Shown piece by piece: positions 1-8,631 of a stretch of 64,000 nucleotides of DNA. The notes below the pieces were generated by a model. The model was not told the origin of the DNA. It was given only the letters and a program-made list of their open reading frames with translations, and did no database searches. A program made the translations under genes and the position numbers. The stretch covers positions 124,001-188,000 of the forward strand of contig CAWHVQ010000010.1 in the NCBI GenBank assembly GCA_963832895.1, read 5' to 3'. Position 1 is the first letter of the stretch. Every line of letters starts with the position of its first letter. This stretch comes from JAMXLO01 sp963832895. GTDB lineage: Bacteria; Pseudomonadota; Alphaproteobacteria; Acetobacterales; Acetobacteraceae.

Positions 1-947
1 GCTTCCACGCCGGCCCGGTGTTCGGCATCTTCGGCGCCGCAGTCGCCGCGGCGAAACTCCAGCAGCTCAACGCGGACCAGATCCACAGCGCCATCGCCCA
101 GTGCGTCAATCTTGCCGCCGGCAACCTGGAGGGCGCGCGCAGCGGCGGCCGGTCATTGCGCGAGGGCGGCGCCGTCCGCAACGCTTTGCTGGCCGTCGCC
201 ATGGCGCGGCACGGCACGCCAGGCGGCGAAACCACGCTGGAGGGCGAGGCCGGCTTCTATCACGCCTACGCCGGCAACAATCTGGGCCGCCTGACCTACA
301 GCTTCACCGGCCATACCAGCACCGAGCTTGCCCGCATCACGGAAAATCTCGGCCGCGACTGGATCTTTCTGGAGACGCTGTACCGCATCTATTCCACCGC
401 CGGCTATAACATCGCCCATATCGACGTGACCGCGCGCCTCTGTGAGGAACACGATATCGCCTACGCCGACATCGACCGCATCGAGGCGGTGGTGAACTGG
501 TTCGAGACCGAATATCCAAGCCCTGCCTTCCCCACGCCCGGCAGCGACGGCAGGCCGCGCATCGGCAGCACGCAGTACTTCACCGCTTACGGCGCGGTCA
601 CCCGGGGCTATCCGCTGCTTCGCGGCGCGCAGCCGGCCTCCGGCGAAACTGATCCGCCCGAGGTGCTCGACCTCATGCACCGCGTCACGCTGATCCCCGT
701 GGTGCGTCGCACCTTGTTCGGCCCTCGCATCACCGTGTTCACCAAGGACGGCCGCTCCTGTACGCGCGAAGGCACCGGCCGCGAATTTATCTGGGACTTC
801 GAGGAGCAAGCACGGCGCATCCAGCCGGTCATTCCCGGCATCGCCGTATCCGCCGCGCAGTTCGCCGAACTGATCGACGCGTGCAGGCATCTGGAGAGCC
901 TCGATACGGCCGGCCGGCGGCTGATCGCGTTGACCATCCAGCGCTGA
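1..947 (+). CDS. MmgE/PrpD family protein (C-terminal part, 5' end outside window)
   Basis: The reading frame is open from base 3, so the gene starts upstream; about 314 residues are visible, against about 450 usual for the family. The MmgE/PrpD fold includes 2-methylcitrate dehydratase, cis-aconitate decarboxylase and many unassigned dehydratase or racemase-like enzymes. Family features seen are the GxxFGxFGAAVAAAK helix at the visible N-terminus, the segment NLEGARSGG that normally follows the active-site region, and a Pro/Gly-rich C-terminal domain. A promoter-like gap of 137 bp separates it from livH, and the shared orientation suggests a metabolic link to the imported substrate, which is an inference. 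The substrate cannot be assigned. Confidence 0.85.
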   Translation, partial: FHAGPVFGIFGAAVAAAKLQQLNADQIHSAIAQCVNLAAGNLEGARSGGRSLREGGAVRNALLAVAMARHGTPGGETTLEGEAGFYHAYAGNNLGRLTYSFTGHTSTELARITENLGRDWIFLETLYRIYSTAGYNIAHIDVTARLCEEHDIAYADIDRIEAVVNWFETEYPSPAFPTPGSDGRPRIGSTQYFTAYGAVTRGYPLLRGAQPASGETDPPEVLDLMHRVTLIPVVRRTLFGPRITVFTKDGRSCTREGTGREFIWDFEEQARRIQPVIPGIAVSAAQFAELIDACRHLESLDTAGRRLIALTIQR

Positions 948-988
948 CGCCCCCTCCCGCGCTGATGTCCCCTCCCGTACTGACGCCG

Positions 989-1018
989 TTGACGCTCCGC
1001 AGACCCCCGGCCTATCGT
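989..1018 (+). promoter_or_regulatory. Possible sigma-70 promoter before livH
   Basis: TTGACG is followed after 18 bases by TATCGT in the 137-bp gap between the MmgE/PrpD gene and livH. The spacing suits a housekeeping promoter and the -35 is a good match, but the -10 is weak. The gap also contains short repeated CCCCTCCCG-type stretches. Confidence 0.3.
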
Positions 1019-1084
1019 CTCGCCTGAAATCAAACACGGGGGCGTCAACAAGGGTCGGCCCCGCCTTGGGAGGGCCGGCTGATC

Positions 1085-1966
1085 GTGGAAGACGCTGCGC
1101 GCCTGTTGCAGCTTGTCGTCAATGGCGCCGCTGCTGGGTGCATTTATGGCCTGATCGCTCTCGGATTCGTCCTGATCTACAAGGCGACCGAGATGATCAA
1201 CTTCGCCCAGGGCGACATCATGATGCTGGGCGGCTTCTTCGCGTTCGCTTTGATCGCGCATTTCGGCCTGAACTACTGGGTTGGTGCGCTGCTCGCCATC
1301 CTGCTCACTGCCGCCTTCGGCTTCGCGCTCGACGCTGTCGTCTTGCGACGCGTGATTGGCCAACCGCAATTCGCGGTTGTAATGCTCACGCTTGGCCTGG
1401 GCTTCATCTTCCGAGCCGCCGCCGGCATCACCTGGGGCTACGACTCAGTCGGCTTCGAGACGCCGTTCACCAATCGTACGATCAACCTCGGCGGTCTCAT
1501 CCTCGGCCAGGACAATGTCTCCATCATCGTCGGCACCGTCCTGCTCTGCGGCGTGCTGTATCTGTTCTTCAGCCACACGCGCCTCGGCATCGCAATGCAG
1601 GCGTCGTCGCAGAATCAGCTTGCCGCCTACTACATGGGCATCCCGGTGCGAACGGTGTTCTCGCTGATCTGGGCGATCAGCGCCGGCGTCGCGGCGGTCG
1701 CCGGCATTCTGCTCTCGCCCGTGTCGATGATCGACGTGAACATGGGCTTTCTCGGCATCAAGGCCTTCGCCGCCGCGGTACTCGGCGGCTTCGGCAGCAT
1801 TCCCGGCGCGCTGGTCGGCGGTGTGGTCATCGGTATCGTCGAACAATTGGCCGGCTACTTCCTGCCCGCCGGCTTCCAGGAGGTGACCTCCAACGTAGTG
1901 CTGCTCGCGACCTTGATCCTGCGGCCGCAGGGTCTGTTCGCCGAGATTGCCGGCAAGCGGGTCTGA
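1085..1966 (+). CDS. livH: Branched-chain amino acid-type ABC transporter permease LivH
   Basis: The 293-residue, very hydrophobic inner-membrane permease is one of two that form the channel of a HAAT-type ABC importer. It has the LivH signature order: GCIYGLIALGF near the N-terminus, FAQGDIMMLGG next, and a C-terminal GIKAFAAAVLGGFGSIPGA loop, which is the cytoplasmic coupling region for the ATPases. The start is GTG, with GGGAGGG about 10 bases upstream. It is the first gene of a tight livHMGF set. HAAT importers carry branched-chain amino acids, amides, urea or aromatic acids, so the true substrate is open. Confidence 0.95.
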   Translation: MEDAARLLQLVVNGAAAGCIYGLIALGFVLIYKATEMINFAQGDIMMLGGFFAFALIAHFGLNYWVGALLAILLTAAFGFALDAVVLRRVIGQPQFAVVMLTLGLGFIFRAAAGITWGYDSVGFETPFTNRTINLGGLILGQDNVSIIVGTVLLCGVLYLFFSHTRLGIAMQASSQNQLAAYYMGIPVRTVFSLIWAISAGVAAVAGILLSPVSMIDVNMGFLGIKAFAAAVLGGFGSIPGALVGGVVIGIVEQLAGYFLPAGFQEVTSNVVLLATLILRPQGLFAEIAGKRV

Positions 1967-1969
1967 CGC

Positions 1970-3046
1970 ATGCGATATTTGTTCAAGACTGATTACCGGC
2001 AGGACACCTCGCTATGGCGCCATCGCGGCGACCTGTTCTGGTACGGCCTCCTTGGCATCGTGCTGCTCGTGATCCCGTTCGTGCTCGGCGAGTTCTACGT
2101 CGGCGAACTTGGTGGCGTGTTCGTCTTCGCGGTCGCCGGCGTGGGCATGATGCTGTTGGCCGGCTACACCGGCCTGATCAGTCTCGGCAACGCCGCATTC
2201 CTTGGCATCGGCGCCTACACTGACGCGATCCTGCTGTCGCATGGCGTGCCGCTGTTGATCGCGCTGCCGGTCGCCGGCCTGTTCACCGGCCTGTTCGGTA
2301 TCGCCATCGGCCTGCCGACCTTGCGCATGAGCGGCCTCTATCTCGCCATCGCCACGCTGGCATTCGGCAGCATCGTCGGCACCGTCTTCCAGAAATGGGA
2401 AGCGATCACCGGCGGCTTCGACGGTTTTGCGGTGCCCGCGCCCGACATCTTCGGCGTGCCGATCCAGAACGCGACCGGCATCTACTACCTCTCGCTCGCG
2501 GTGCTGGTGATCGTGCTGTGGCTCTCCGCAAATCTGCTGCGCACGCCGCTTGGACGCGCAATGGTGGCAATCCGCGACAGTGAGATATCCGCGCAGAGCA
2601 TGGGCATCCATCTGGCGCGCTACAAGACGTTCGCCTTCGCGCTCAGTGCCTTCATCACCGGCCTCGCCGGCGCGCTGTTCGCGCATTACGTGCGCTTCCT
2701 CGCGCCCGACGCATTCGACGTGCTGCTGTCGGTGCAGTTTGTCACCATCGTGTTCGTGGGCGGGCTGGGTTCGCTGCATGGCGTTGTGCTGGGCGCGCTG
2801 TTCGTGCGGCTTTTGCCGCAGTTCATCGCCATCATCCGCGACGACCTGCCGTTTGGCATCGGCCGCATGCCGGGACTGGAGCCGTCGCTGTACGGCCTCG
2901 TGCTGGTGCTTGTGATCCTGTTCGAGCCCGGTGGCATCTACGGCCGCTGGATCAAGATAAAGCGCTGGTTCCAGGCCTATCCGTTCAAGCGCCGCGCGAG
3001 CTTCCGGCGGCAGAAGTCGTATGCACGATCGGAGCGGCTGCGATGA
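1970..3046 (+). CDS. livM: Branched-chain amino acid-type ABC transporter permease LivM
   Basis: This is the second channel subunit of the importer, 358 residues with about nine membrane segments. It shows the LivM motifs GYTGLISLGNAAFLGIGAY near residue 65 and a C-terminal FVGGLGSLHGVVLGA loop that contacts the ATPases. The tail after the last helix is basic (RWIKIKRW onward). The gene starts 3 bases after livH and its stop overlaps the livG start (ATGA), so the three genes are very probably translated together. Confidence 0.95.
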   Translation: MRYLFKTDYRQDTSLWRHRGDLFWYGLLGIVLLVIPFVLGEFYVGELGGVFVFAVAGVGMMLLAGYTGLISLGNAAFLGIGAYTDAILLSHGVPLLIALPVAGLFTGLFGIAIGLPTLRMSGLYLAIATLAFGSIVGTVFQKWEAITGGFDGFAVPAPDIFGVPIQNATGIYYLSLAVLVIVLWLSANLLRTPLGRAMVAIRDSEISAQSMGIHLARYKTFAFALSAFITGLAGALFAHYVRFLAPDAFDVLLSVQFVTIVFVGGLGSLHGVVLGALFVRLLPQFIAIIRDDLPFGIGRMPGLEPSLYGLVLVLVILFEPGGIYGRWIKIKRWFQAYPFKRRASFRRQKSYARSERLR

Positions 3047-3807
3047 GCCTGTTCCGCGCTGACGAGATCGCGATCCGCTTCGGCGGCATCCGTGCGGTGG
3101 ACGCGGTGAGCTTCGAGGTGAACCAGGGCGAGGTGTTCTCGATCATCGGCCCGAACGGCGCCGGCAAGACGACGATCTTCAATCTGATCAGCCGCATCTA
3201 CGCGCCGACGTCCGGGCGGCTGATCTTTCAGGACCAGGACATCACCGACGTCCCGCCCTATCGCATCGCGGGTCTTGGCATCGCGCGCACCTTCCAGAAC
3301 ATCGAGCTGTTCGCCAATGCGACCTTGCTGCAGAACCTGCTGATCGGCCGGCACTGTCATTCGACGGTCGGAGTGCTGTCGCAGGTGTTGTTCCTGCCCT
3401 TCGTCCGGCGCGCGGAGTTGAAGCACCGCGAGAAGGTCGAGGAGGTGATCGCCTTTCTCGGTCTCGAGCGCTATCGCGACACGCTGATCGCCAACCTGCC
3501 GTACGGCGTGCGCAAGGTTGTCGAACTCGGCCGCGCTCTGTGCATTGAGCCGAAGCTGTTGCTGCTCGACGAGCCGTCCTCGGGGCTGAACGTCGAGGAG
3601 ACCGAGGGCATGGGTTTCTGGATCGAGGACATCAAAAAGGACCTCGGCATCACGGTGATCATGGTCGAGCACGACATGAATCTCGTGCGCATGGTGTCGG
3701 ATCGGGTGATGGCGCTGAACTACGGCAAGGTCATCGCTCTCGGCACGCCTGCCGAGGTGCAGAACCATCCGGAAGTGGTGCGGGCGTATATCGGGGGTGA
3801 GGGATGA
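3043..3807 (+). CDS. livG: ABC transporter ATP-binding protein LivG
   Basis: This cytoplasmic ATPase of the HAAT importer is 254 residues, the usual LivG length. Walker A is GPNGAGKT at residues 36-43, Walker B is LLLLDEP, and the H-loop histidine lies in VEHDMNLV. The signature motif is the LivG variant LPYGVRKV, in place of LSGGQ, followed by the usual LivG C-terminal extension. It overlaps livM by ATGA at its start and the livF start by 4 bases at its end. It pairs with LivF as a heterodimer. Confidence 0.95.
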   Translation: MSLFRADEIAIRFGGIRAVDAVSFEVNQGEVFSIIGPNGAGKTTIFNLISRIYAPTSGRLIFQDQDITDVPPYRIAGLGIARTFQNIELFANATLLQNLLIGRHCHSTVGVLSQVLFLPFVRRAELKHREKVEEVIAFLGLERYRDTLIANLPYGVRKVVELGRALCIEPKLLLLDEPSSGLNVEETEGMGFWIEDIKKDLGITVIMVEHDMNLVRMVSDRVMALNYGKVIALGTPAEVQNHPEVVRAYIGGEG

Positions 3808-4578
3808 GCGCGTCGCTGCTCGACGTCACCGCGATCGAGACTTTCTACGGCCCGATCCAGGCCATTCGCGGCGTCAGCCTGCAGGTCGCGCAAGGCCAGA
3901 TCGTCACCGTGCTCGGTGCCAACGGTGCCGGCAAGACGACAGTGCTGCGAACCATTTCCGGCGTCCTGGACCCCGAGCGTGGATCGGTGCGATTTGAGGG
4001 CAAGGCCATCGACCACCTGCCGCCTGACCGTGTGATGCGGCTCGGCATCTGCCACGTTCCCGAAGGCCGCGAGGTGTTCCCTTTCCTGACGGTGCACGAG
4101 AACCTGCTGATGGGATCGGTACACGCGTCACGACAAGGACGCGGTGCATCGCGACCTGGAACTGTGCTTCACCTACTTTCCGGTGCTGAAGGAGCGCTCG
4201 CATCAGCGTGCCGGCCTGTTGTCAGGTGGCGAACAGCAGATGCTGTCGATCAGCCGTGCGCTGATGGGCCGCCCGAAACTGCTTCTGTTGGACGAGCCGT
4301 CGCTCGGCCTCTCGCCGCTGCTGGTGACACAGATCTTCCGCATCATCCGCCGCATCAACGATGAACAGGGCGTGGCGATCCTGCTGGTCGAGCAGAACGC
4401 GCATATGGCGTTGCGCACCGCCCAGTTCGGCTACGTGCTGGAAGTGGGCCGGATCGTGCTCGCCGACGACTGCGAAAAGCTGATGCAGACCGATGCGATC
4501 AAGGAGTTCTATCTCGGCCAGAAGGACACCGGTATACGCGGTCAGCGCCGATGGAAGAGGAAGCGGTTGTGGCACTGA
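3804..4578 (+). pseudogene. livF: ABC transporter ATP-binding protein LivF, interrupted by a one-base frameshift
   Basis: This is the second ATPase of the importer. The first frame encodes a normal LivF N-terminus with Walker A GANGAGKT at residues 38-45, up to NLLMG near base 4115. The rest is intact one frame over: LSGGEQQML signature, LLLLDEP Walker B, LVEQNA H-loop region and the typical basic LivF tail. Removing one G from the short run at 4118-4119 joins the two into one protein of normal length (MGSYTRHDKD across the junction). No other defect is visible, so a base-calling error or a very recent mutation is as likely as true loss. The 3' end overlaps the next gene. Confidence 0.85.
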
Positions 4579-5699
4579 CGATACCCGCGCTGGTCGTCGA
4601 GCGTATCGCGGCGCACGCCGACGAGATCATTCTTCGCAAGAAAGACCATGGCATCTGGAAGTCCACCACCTGGGCGCAGCTCGGTGCCCGCGTGCGCCAG
4701 GTTGGCACGGGCCTGAAGGCGATCGGCTTCCGTCCCGGCGATGTTGCCTGCGTGCTGGCCGAAACCCGTCCGGAGTGGGTGCATGTCGACCTGGGAATCC
4801 TGGGCGCCGGCGGCGTGAGCGGCGGCATCCATCCAGAGCAGGAAGCGGAACCGCTCGGCCAGGCGCTGCACGACGCCGGCTGTCGCGTTCTGTTCGTCGA
4901 GAACGAGGAACAGCTCGACAAGGCATTGCTCGTGCGCGACCGCTGTCCCGATCTGCGCCGCATTGTCATCATTGACATGAAGGGCCTGCGTGACTTCGCT
5001 GACCCGATGTGTGAAAGCCTTGAGTTTTTCGTGGGACGCACCGTCAACGATGGTGACTGGGACGCGGGAATCGCGGCAATCACCGACGACCAACCGGCGG
5101 TGCTGCTGCTGCCGCGCACCGGCGCGGGTCGAGTTCTCACCCACGGCGACGCGCTGCACCTGATCGCCAACGGGCGCTCGTTGCTGCCGCTGCGTGCCGG
5201 CGATGAGCGCCTTGCATTGCTGCCGATGTGTCACGTCGTCGAGCGCGTGCTGGGCCTGTATCTCTCGCTCGACGCGTGCGTGATCAGCAATTACCTGGAA
5301 GATCCTGACACCGGTATGGAGAACCTCCAGGAATTGCAGCCCGCGGTGCTCGCGACCGATCCGCAGATCTGGCAGGTGCTGCACGCCCGAACCAGTGACG
5401 CTGCCGCCAATGCCACGCGGATGCAGCGTTTACTATATCGTTGGGCGATCGCTGCCGGGGCGCGGGGCGGCCCCACGGCAATGCTGGCGCAGCTTTGCGT
5501 GCTCCGTGCAGTCAGGCGCGATCTGGGTCTCAGCCGGCTGCGGTGCGGCTATATCGGGGGCGCCACCTTGTCGCCCGAAATCGAGCGCTGGGCCGCGGCA
5601 CTCGGCGTCACCGTTCACCACATCGACGGCCAGGCGGCACGGGGCCACGCCTTGGACGCGCGCTACCAGGCCCTGATGCAGGAAGCTTACGGTACCTGA
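4551..5699 (+). CDS. Degenerate AMP-binding (acyl-CoA synthetase-like) protein in the liv operon
   Basis: The N-terminus resembles long-chain acyl-CoA synthetases (WAQLGARVRQVGTGLKAIGFRPGD; LAETRPEWVHVDLGIL). The ATP-binding P-loop TSGTTGxPKG is absent, replaced by LLLPRTGAGRV near residue 187. The protein stops at 382 residues, soon after the GGATLSPEI and GQ region, so the C-terminal lid with its catalytic lysine is missing; active relatives exceed 600 residues. Adenylation activity is therefore unlikely. It overlaps the end of livF and directly precedes the binding-protein gene. Full-length AMP-binding genes are often found in such liv clusters, so this looks like a reduced relative. A regulatory or scaffold role is only a guess. 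Confidence 0.75.
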   Translation: MEEEAVVALTIPALVVERIAAHADEIILRKKDHGIWKSTTWAQLGARVRQVGTGLKAIGFRPGDVACVLAETRPEWVHVDLGILGAGGVSGGIHPEQEAEPLGQALHDAGCRVLFVENEEQLDKALLVRDRCPDLRRIVIIDMKGLRDFADPMCESLEFFVGRTVNDGDWDAGIAAITDDQPAVLLLPRTGAGRVLTHGDALHLIANGRSLLPLRAGDERLALLPMCHVVERVLGLYLSLDACVISNYLEDPDTGMENLQELQPAVLATDPQIWQVLHARTSDAAANATRMQRLLYRWAIAAGARGGPTAMLAQLCVLRAVRRDLGLSRLRCGYIGGATLSPEIERWAAALGVTVHHIDGQAARGHALDARYQALMQEAYGT

Positions 5700-5714
5700 A
5701 GGAAGGAACGATAA

Positions 5715-6884
5715 ATGCGTAGCAGGCTATTGGCGGCGGCACTTGCTGTCGCTCTCACCTCTCCCGCCGTGGCGGCGGACAGTGTGCGCGGTGTGACAGA
5801 CAACGAGGTCGTCATCGGCACATATACCGACCTCTCCGGTGTGACGGCGATGTGGGGCGTCAACAACACCAATGCCTGGCGCATGGTGTTCGACGAGACG
5901 AACGCCGCAGGCGGAATCAACGGCCGCAAGATCAAATACATCGTGGAAGACAACCAGTATCAGATTCCTCGCTCCATCCAGGCCGCGAACAAGCTGATCA
6001 ATCTGGATCACGTGTTCATGATGGTCGCCAACGGCGGCACGCCGATGAACAATGCCACCATGCCCGATCAGCTCGCCAAGGGCGTGCCGAACGTGTTCCC
6101 GCTCACGTCGGCCCGTTCGATGTACGAGCCGCTGCATCATCTCAAATTCGGGCTCGCCTCATCCTACTACGACCAGATGCGCGCCGGGGTGAAGGTGTTC
6201 GTCGAGCAGCGCGGTAAGAAGGCGGTGTGTGCGATGTCGCAGGATACCGACTTCGGCCGCGACGTGATGGATGGCGCGCGCGACGAGTTGAAGGCGCTGA
6301 ACTCCAAGCTGGCGGCCGAGACCCTGCACAAGCCGACCGACACCGACTTCAGTGCCTCGGTTGCACGGCTGCGCGACGCCAACTGCGATCTGATCCTGGT
6401 CGGCGGCATCGTGCGTGATACGGTGCAGATCATCTCCGCGGTGCGGAAGACCGGCTGGAAGGTCGACATGCTCGGACAGGCGGCGAGCTACGATGAAGCC
6501 GTGGCCACGGTGCCCGGCGGCGTGACCGAGGGCTTTTACTCGATGACCCCCGTGCTGTATGTCGCGGCCAGCAGCGAGAATCCGGACGTGACGAAGTTTG
6601 CCGAACAATACAAGAAGGAGTTCGGCAAGGAACCCAACTTCGCCGCGCAGATCGGCTACACCGGGGCGGAGCTTGTCGTGCAGGCACTGAAGAATGCCAG
6701 CAAGGATCTGACGGTGGACAGCTTCGTGTCAGGCATGGAGAGCATCAAGGACTGGCATGACATCTTCGGCTCGCCGGCCATGAGCTTCAGCCCAACAAAG
6801 CATCAAGGTTCGAACGAATCGTTCCTGTGCGAAGTAAAGGGCGGCAAGTGGGTGCCGGTCAGCACGACGCCCGTGGGGTACTGA
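5715..6884 (+). CDS. ABC transporter substrate-binding protein (LivJ/LivK type)
   Basis: This is the periplasmic solute receptor of the importer, 389 residues. A signal peptide covers about residues 1-21 (LAAALAVALTSPAVAA, ending before DSVRG). The mature start (VIGTYTDLSG) and the segments NAAGGINGRKI and EDNQYQIPRS match peripheral-binding-protein type 1 (Peripla_BP_6) receptors. GAAGGAACG lies just before the ATG. It closes the liv cluster and is followed by a GC-rich palindrome shared with the convergent operon. The ligand is not determinable from sequence. Confidence 0.93.
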   Translation: MRSRLLAAALAVALTSPAVAADSVRGVTDNEVVIGTYTDLSGVTAMWGVNNTNAWRMVFDETNAAGGINGRKIKYIVEDNQYQIPRSIQAANKLINLDHVFMMVANGGTPMNNATMPDQLAKGVPNVFPLTSARSMYEPLHHLKFGLASSYYDQMRAGVKVFVEQRGKKAVCAMSQDTDFGRDVMDGARDELKALNSKLAAETLHKPTDTDFSASVARLRDANCDLILVGGIVRDTVQIISAVRKTGWKVDMLGQAASYDEAVATVPGGVTEGFYSMTPVLYVAASSENPDVTKFAEQYKKEFGKEPNFAAQIGYTGAELVVQALKNASKDLTVDSFVSGMESIKDWHDIFGSPAMSFSPTKHQGSNESFLCEVKGGKWVPVSTTPVGY

Positions 6885-6902
6885 GCGCATACGATAATCG
6901 TC

Positions 6903-6937
6903 GTCTCTCCTCCTCCCCTTGCGGGAGGGGGAGGGGA
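6903..6937. repeat. GC-rich palindrome between convergent operons (dispersed repeat copy 1)
   Basis: A CCTCCTCCCC arm faces a GGGAGGGGGAGG arm across a TTGC loop, sited exactly between two convergent genes. Similar C-run/GCGGG/G-run palindromes occur inside the Rieske gene (about 24348-24432) and between ccmE and ccmF (29133-29160). It may act as a bidirectional transcription terminator. Confidence 0.6.
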
Positions 6938-8332
6938 CTACAGCGCCTCCACCTCCAACGGAAACAGCGCATCCGGATCTTGCGCGCGCAACAGATGATA
7001 CACGTTGAACCGGTACGCCGGACCCAGCGAGACCTCCGGGGGCGTAAACGGAAACGCCAGATTACCGGCGGTGGACAGCCTTCCCGCGTATCCATGATGC
7101 AGCAGATACTGCTTCAGCGTCCGCACGACCTCCGCTGCGCGTTCCGCCGTCGGCGCGATGCATTCACCCATCACGAACACCTCGCCCGGTGGAGGTTCGT
7201 CCGCCGGTGCCGCCATGCGCACGCCGTCCACGCCATAGACGCGGAAGCGCAGCGTGTAGTCCTCCGGGGTATCTTCGCAGACCAGGTCGCGCACGACGGT
7301 CGCGACCGCCGGCAGAATTTCGCGGTGCTGCGCGATGAAGCGCGGATCGGCGGCACCAGCCAGTAGCACGGCGCGTTCGCCGATCCGTCGCGCGCCCTCG
7401 ATCTTCACGCACGGATCGGTCGATTCGTGCCACTTCGCGCCGGTGACGCGGCAGCGTCGACCATCCACCGCCACATAGTCCGCACCGCTTAGATCGAGCC
7501 GGCCCTCCGGCTCATACACGGTGTATGGATCGGCCTGCTCGTACAGACTATGCGCCGCGACCGACACCGGCGTCGCCCGCCGTTGCTCCGCCATGCTCTC
7601 CAGTTCGAACCCATCGTCATCGAGCGTCGCCAGGATCGAATCGCGCCCGCCCGGTAGGCAGCATAGCGATGCGCATTCGATGATCTTCGCCATATGCACT
7701 GACAGGCCAGTCGGAAATCCGAGCATCGTGGGCAGCGACGCGAAGATCGCGGTGTCGCACGCGCGGCCAGCGATCAGCACGTCGATGTCCTCGGCCAGTG
7801 CGCGGCGGAACGGACCCATGCCCATCTGCCCGACGATATGCGAGGCCTCGGTCACCTCTTCCTCGGTGAGCCCCGGCATATCGTCGATGCCGCTGACAGC
7901 GCCGGCACGCACCGCGCCGCGCAACGCCTGGCGCGACAGATCGGCACGCAGCACGCCGAGGCGGAAATGCAGCCCCTCCGTTCGCGCTATCTCGCGGACG
8001 GTCGCAAGTGTCGCTTCGAGATGCGGCGCGGCACCCGCCGATCCGGCGGAACCGATCACCAGCGGCACGTCGATCGACCGCGCGCCGAGCAGCGCTTTGC
8101 GCAAATCGCGCCGCGTCGCCGCGGGCGCTGTGGCCATTTCGCCCTTGCCGAGATAGGTCGGGCCGATGTCGATCGAGCCCATGTCACAGCCGATCAGGTC
8201 CGGCTTGCGTGCCAGACCGGCGTTGAACGCCGGCGTCGGGATGCCGTAGCCAAGCTGACCCGATGCGCCGAGAAAACGCATCGGCCGACGCTTGCGGCGT
8301 ATGTCGTCGAGGATGCGGCCGGAGGCGCTCAT
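6938..8332 (-). CDS. AtuA-like acyclic terpene utilisation family protein (DUF1446)
   Basis: The 464-residue cytoplasmic protein has the glycine-rich N-terminal segment and GCDMGSIDIGPTYLG motif of the AtuA/DUF1446 family, named after AtuA of the Pseudomonas citronellol/geraniol pathway. The biochemical role of the family is not settled. The C-terminal half carries EGARRIGERAVLLAGAADPRFI and FVMGECIAPT, also typical. The gene is last in a four-gene minus-strand operon and overlaps DUF4387 by ATGA; AtuA-like and DUF4387 genes commonly occur together. Its partners here (a hydrolase and a deaminase-type amidohydrolase) suggest breakdown of an N-containing or acyl substrate rather than terpenes, which is an inference. 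Confidence 0.85.
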   Translation of the reverse strand: MSASGRILDDIRRKRRPMRFLGASGQLGYGIPTPAFNAGLARKPDLIGCDMGSIDIGPTYLGKGEMATAPAATRRDLRKALLGARSIDVPLVIGSAGSAGAAPHLEATLATVREIARTEGLHFRLGVLRADLSRQALRGAVRAGAVSGIDDMPGLTEEEVTEASHIVGQMGMGPFRRALAEDIDVLIAGRACDTAIFASLPTMLGFPTGLSVHMAKIIECASLCCLPGGRDSILATLDDDGFELESMAEQRRATPVSVAAHSLYEQADPYTVYEPEGRLDLSGADYVAVDGRRCRVTGAKWHESTDPCVKIEGARRIGERAVLLAGAADPRFIAQHREILPAVATVVRDLVCEDTPEDYTLRFRVYGVDGVRMAAPADEPPPGEVFVMGECIAPTAERAAEVVRTLKQYLLHHGYAGRLSTAGNLAFPFTPPEVSLGPAYRFNVYHLLRAQDPDALFPLEVEAL

Positions 8333-8631
8333 ATCTCAACCCCCAACAATGGCGCGTGCTGCTGTGCGCCGTACACGTCGCGATCGCCTGGATCGCCCGC
8401 CATGATCGGCCTCGCCAGCACGATCTTGATCGCGCGTCCCACCGGATAAGGGATCACCGTCACGTCGTCCGCCGGCAGTCCGTACAGCACGCCGATCCGT
8501 TCGCGGCTCAGCGCCGGTGATTGCGCGACGCGCCGATAGTCGGCCTCGTTGGCGAACATCAGGTCCAGCGTTAGTCGGCGTGGACCGGCATTCTTGCTGC
8601 GGATCACCTGGGCAATGTCGGAGAGTTTCAT
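8329..8631 (-). CDS. DUF4387 family protein
   Basis: This is a 100-residue cytoplasmic protein with family features IRSKNAGPRRLTLD near the N-terminus and PVGRAIKIVLARP in the middle. It sits between the alpha/beta hydrolase and the AtuA-like gene, overlapping each by 4 bases. The family is almost always found next to, or fused with, AtuA-like proteins, so it is probably a subunit or partner of that enzyme. No catalytic function is known. Confidence 0.85.
   Translation of the reverse strand: MKLSDIAQVIRSKNAGPRRLTLDLMFANEADYRRVAQSPALSRERIGVLYGLPADDVTVIPYPVGRAIKIVLARPIMAGDPGDRDVYGAQQHAPLLGVEI

Noticed and set aside
6903..6937. Possible transposon end at the GC-rich palindrome
   Set aside because: No target duplication or transposase nearby; the copies look like small dispersed palindromes.
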